Assembly (NCBI GenBank): GCA_947449695.1
Contig: CANFST010000005.1
Location: 29,108-93,107, forward strand
Origin: Chitinophagales bacterium
GTDB lineage: Bacteria; Bacteroidota; Bacteroidia; Chitinophagales; CAIODY01
DNA: 64,000 bases
Direction of reading: 5' to 3'
The notes below the pieces were generated by a model. That model was not told the origin of the DNA, ran no database searches, and worked only from the letters and a program-made list of their open reading frames with translations. Positions 63,290 through 64,000 of this stretch are shown here, one piece after another (within the stretch, counting starts at the first letter, position 1; the number at the start of each line of letters is the position of its first letter). The translations under genes and the position numbers were made by a program.

Positions 63290-64000
63290 ATGTACAAAAA
63301 AATAATTTCAGTAGTATGTTGCTGCCTGTTTTTGGTAGCTAATATTTATGCTCAAACAGATGAGTATTGGAATTTCAATAAAGCTGCATTAGTATTTAAA
63401 ACTGGGCAAGGAATTATGGATACAACTAATAACAATTGTATTACCCAAACAATTAGCGATTGCCATACTTCTGTCTGTGATAATAGTGGAAATTTGCTTT
63501 TCTATAGTAATGGTTATAGTGTATATGACAAAAACAATAATATTATGACCAATGGCAATCACTTTAACCATAGCACTTATGGGGATATTTATATTAATGG
63601 TAATTCAGGTTATCCAGTATTAAAAGGTGCAATTATTTTACCCTTTGTGAATGACACTAACAAATATTATATGTTCTATGAAGATTTGGGATATATCGAA
63701 TCTCCAAGCAATAATTTGTTGCCAAGCAAATTGAGATACTTGGTAATAGATAAAACACTAAATAGTGGACTGGGTGATGTAGTTTTTAAAGATTCAACAA
63801 TTTTAAGTGGAGATACATTAGTGAACGGTAATATTTTAGTTACAAAACATGGCAATGGAAAAGATTGGTGGATGATTATCAGACAATATCATACTAATAA
63901 ATTTTATAAATTTCTTATTGATGCAAGTGGAATACATTCTCCTTCTATTCAAAACATTGGGACGGCTTATACAACACCATTTACTTATCCAGTAACAAAC
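63290..64000 (+). CDS. Exported protein, probable T9SS cargo (3' end beyond the window)
   Basis: An open frame of 237 codons with no stop up to the window edge. It starts with a signal peptide (MYKKIISVVCCCLFLVANIYAQ) and continues with a pattern seen in large Bacteroidota surface proteins: a CDNSGNLLFYSNGYSVYDKN block, then GAIILPFVNDTNKYYMFYEDL and GNGKDWWMIIRQYHTNKFYKFLI. Homologues often end in a T9SS sorting domain, but that part would lie outside the window. The gene is divergent from glnN. Confidence 0.7.
   Translation, partial: MYKKIISVVCCCLFLVANIYAQTDEYWNFNKAALVFKTGQGIMDTTNNNCITQTISDCHTSVCDNSGNLLFYSNGYSVYDKNNNIMTNGNHFNHSTYGDIYINGNSGYPVLKGAIILPFVNDTNKYYMFYEDLGYIESPSNNLLPSKLRYLVIDKTLNSGLGDVVFKDSTILSGDTLVNGNILVTKHGNGKDWWMIIRQYHTNKFYKFLIDASGIHSPSIQNIGTAYTTPFTYPVTN

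Noticed and set aside
1..64000. tRNA, rRNA, insertion sequence or prophage content
   Set aside because: Reading both strands I saw no rRNA or tRNA-like stretch, no transposase gene and no phage structural genes; a covariance-model search would be needed to exclude small RNAs.

Overview
The window is AT-rich chromosomal DNA from a member of the Bacteroidota. The evidence is a full-length SprA (the type IX secretion outer-membrane translocon), at least two proteins ending in a T9SS type A sorting domain, several promoters matching the Bacteroidota consensus TTG-N17-23-TAnnTTTG, a type III glutamine synthetase, a GH92 mannosidase, and many exported or lipoprotein genes. Gene content fits Chitinophagales or Sphingobacteriales best, but the genus cannot be named from this sequence. 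There are no rRNA or tRNA genes, insertion sequences, prophage or CRISPR arrays. Coding density is high and the genes are mostly chromosomal housekeeping and cell-envelope genes.

Layout. 0-11.2 kb: M16 peptidase-like subunit, sprA and priA, all forward. 11.2-20.6 kb: an exported small protein, a large propeller/beta-barrel protein, an MBL hydrolase (forward), and a TPR protein paired with a TonB-receptor-like barrel. 20.8-23 kb: a rhodanese-like exported gene broken by an in-frame TAG, then 3-hydroxyanthranilate dioxygenase and ACMS decarboxylase, two consecutive steps of kynurenine-type tryptophan catabolism separated by a terminator. 23-32.7 kb: a VWA membrane protein, small exported and oxidoreductase genes, a thioredoxin-paaD pair, an acyl-CoA dehydrogenase and a PKD/SdrD-type T9SS cargo protein. 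32.8-45 kb: mtgA with a PLP lyase, a methyltransferase, a stand-alone atpG, lipoproteins, a thioesterase, a lipoprotein/outer-membrane pair, a YciO-family protein with a tandem thioredoxin, and rlmN. 45-51.6 kb: a HAD phosphatase, an ABC exporter operon ending in xth, a stand-alone rpsJ, a yifB/comM-type ATPase and dut. 51.6-64 kb: GH92, an SDR, an alkyltransferase-like protein, a sialidase-like T9SS cargo, citrate synthase, a DOPA-dioxygenase-like protein, yraN, glnN, and the start of another exported protein that runs off the end.

How the parts relate. SprA provides the secretion route for the T9SS cargo in the same window (the PKD protein, the sialidase-like protein, probably the truncated last gene). 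Amino-acid catabolism (HAAO, ACMSD), acyl-CoA metabolism and citrate synthase suggest an aerobic heterotroph. Ribosomal S10 and ATP synthase gamma both stand alone here, away from their usual operon partners.

The most unusual signals are (1) an exact-period 41-bp tandem repeat of about six units upstream of glnN, each unit carrying a GAAC-AAA-GTTC-like dyad and a T-rich tract; (2) the in-frame amber codon in an otherwise intact rhodanese-like gene; and (3) the detached rpsJ and atpG. I did not find a convincing new multi-gene system such as a defence island or biosynthetic cluster. The repeat array is the best candidate for something undescribed.
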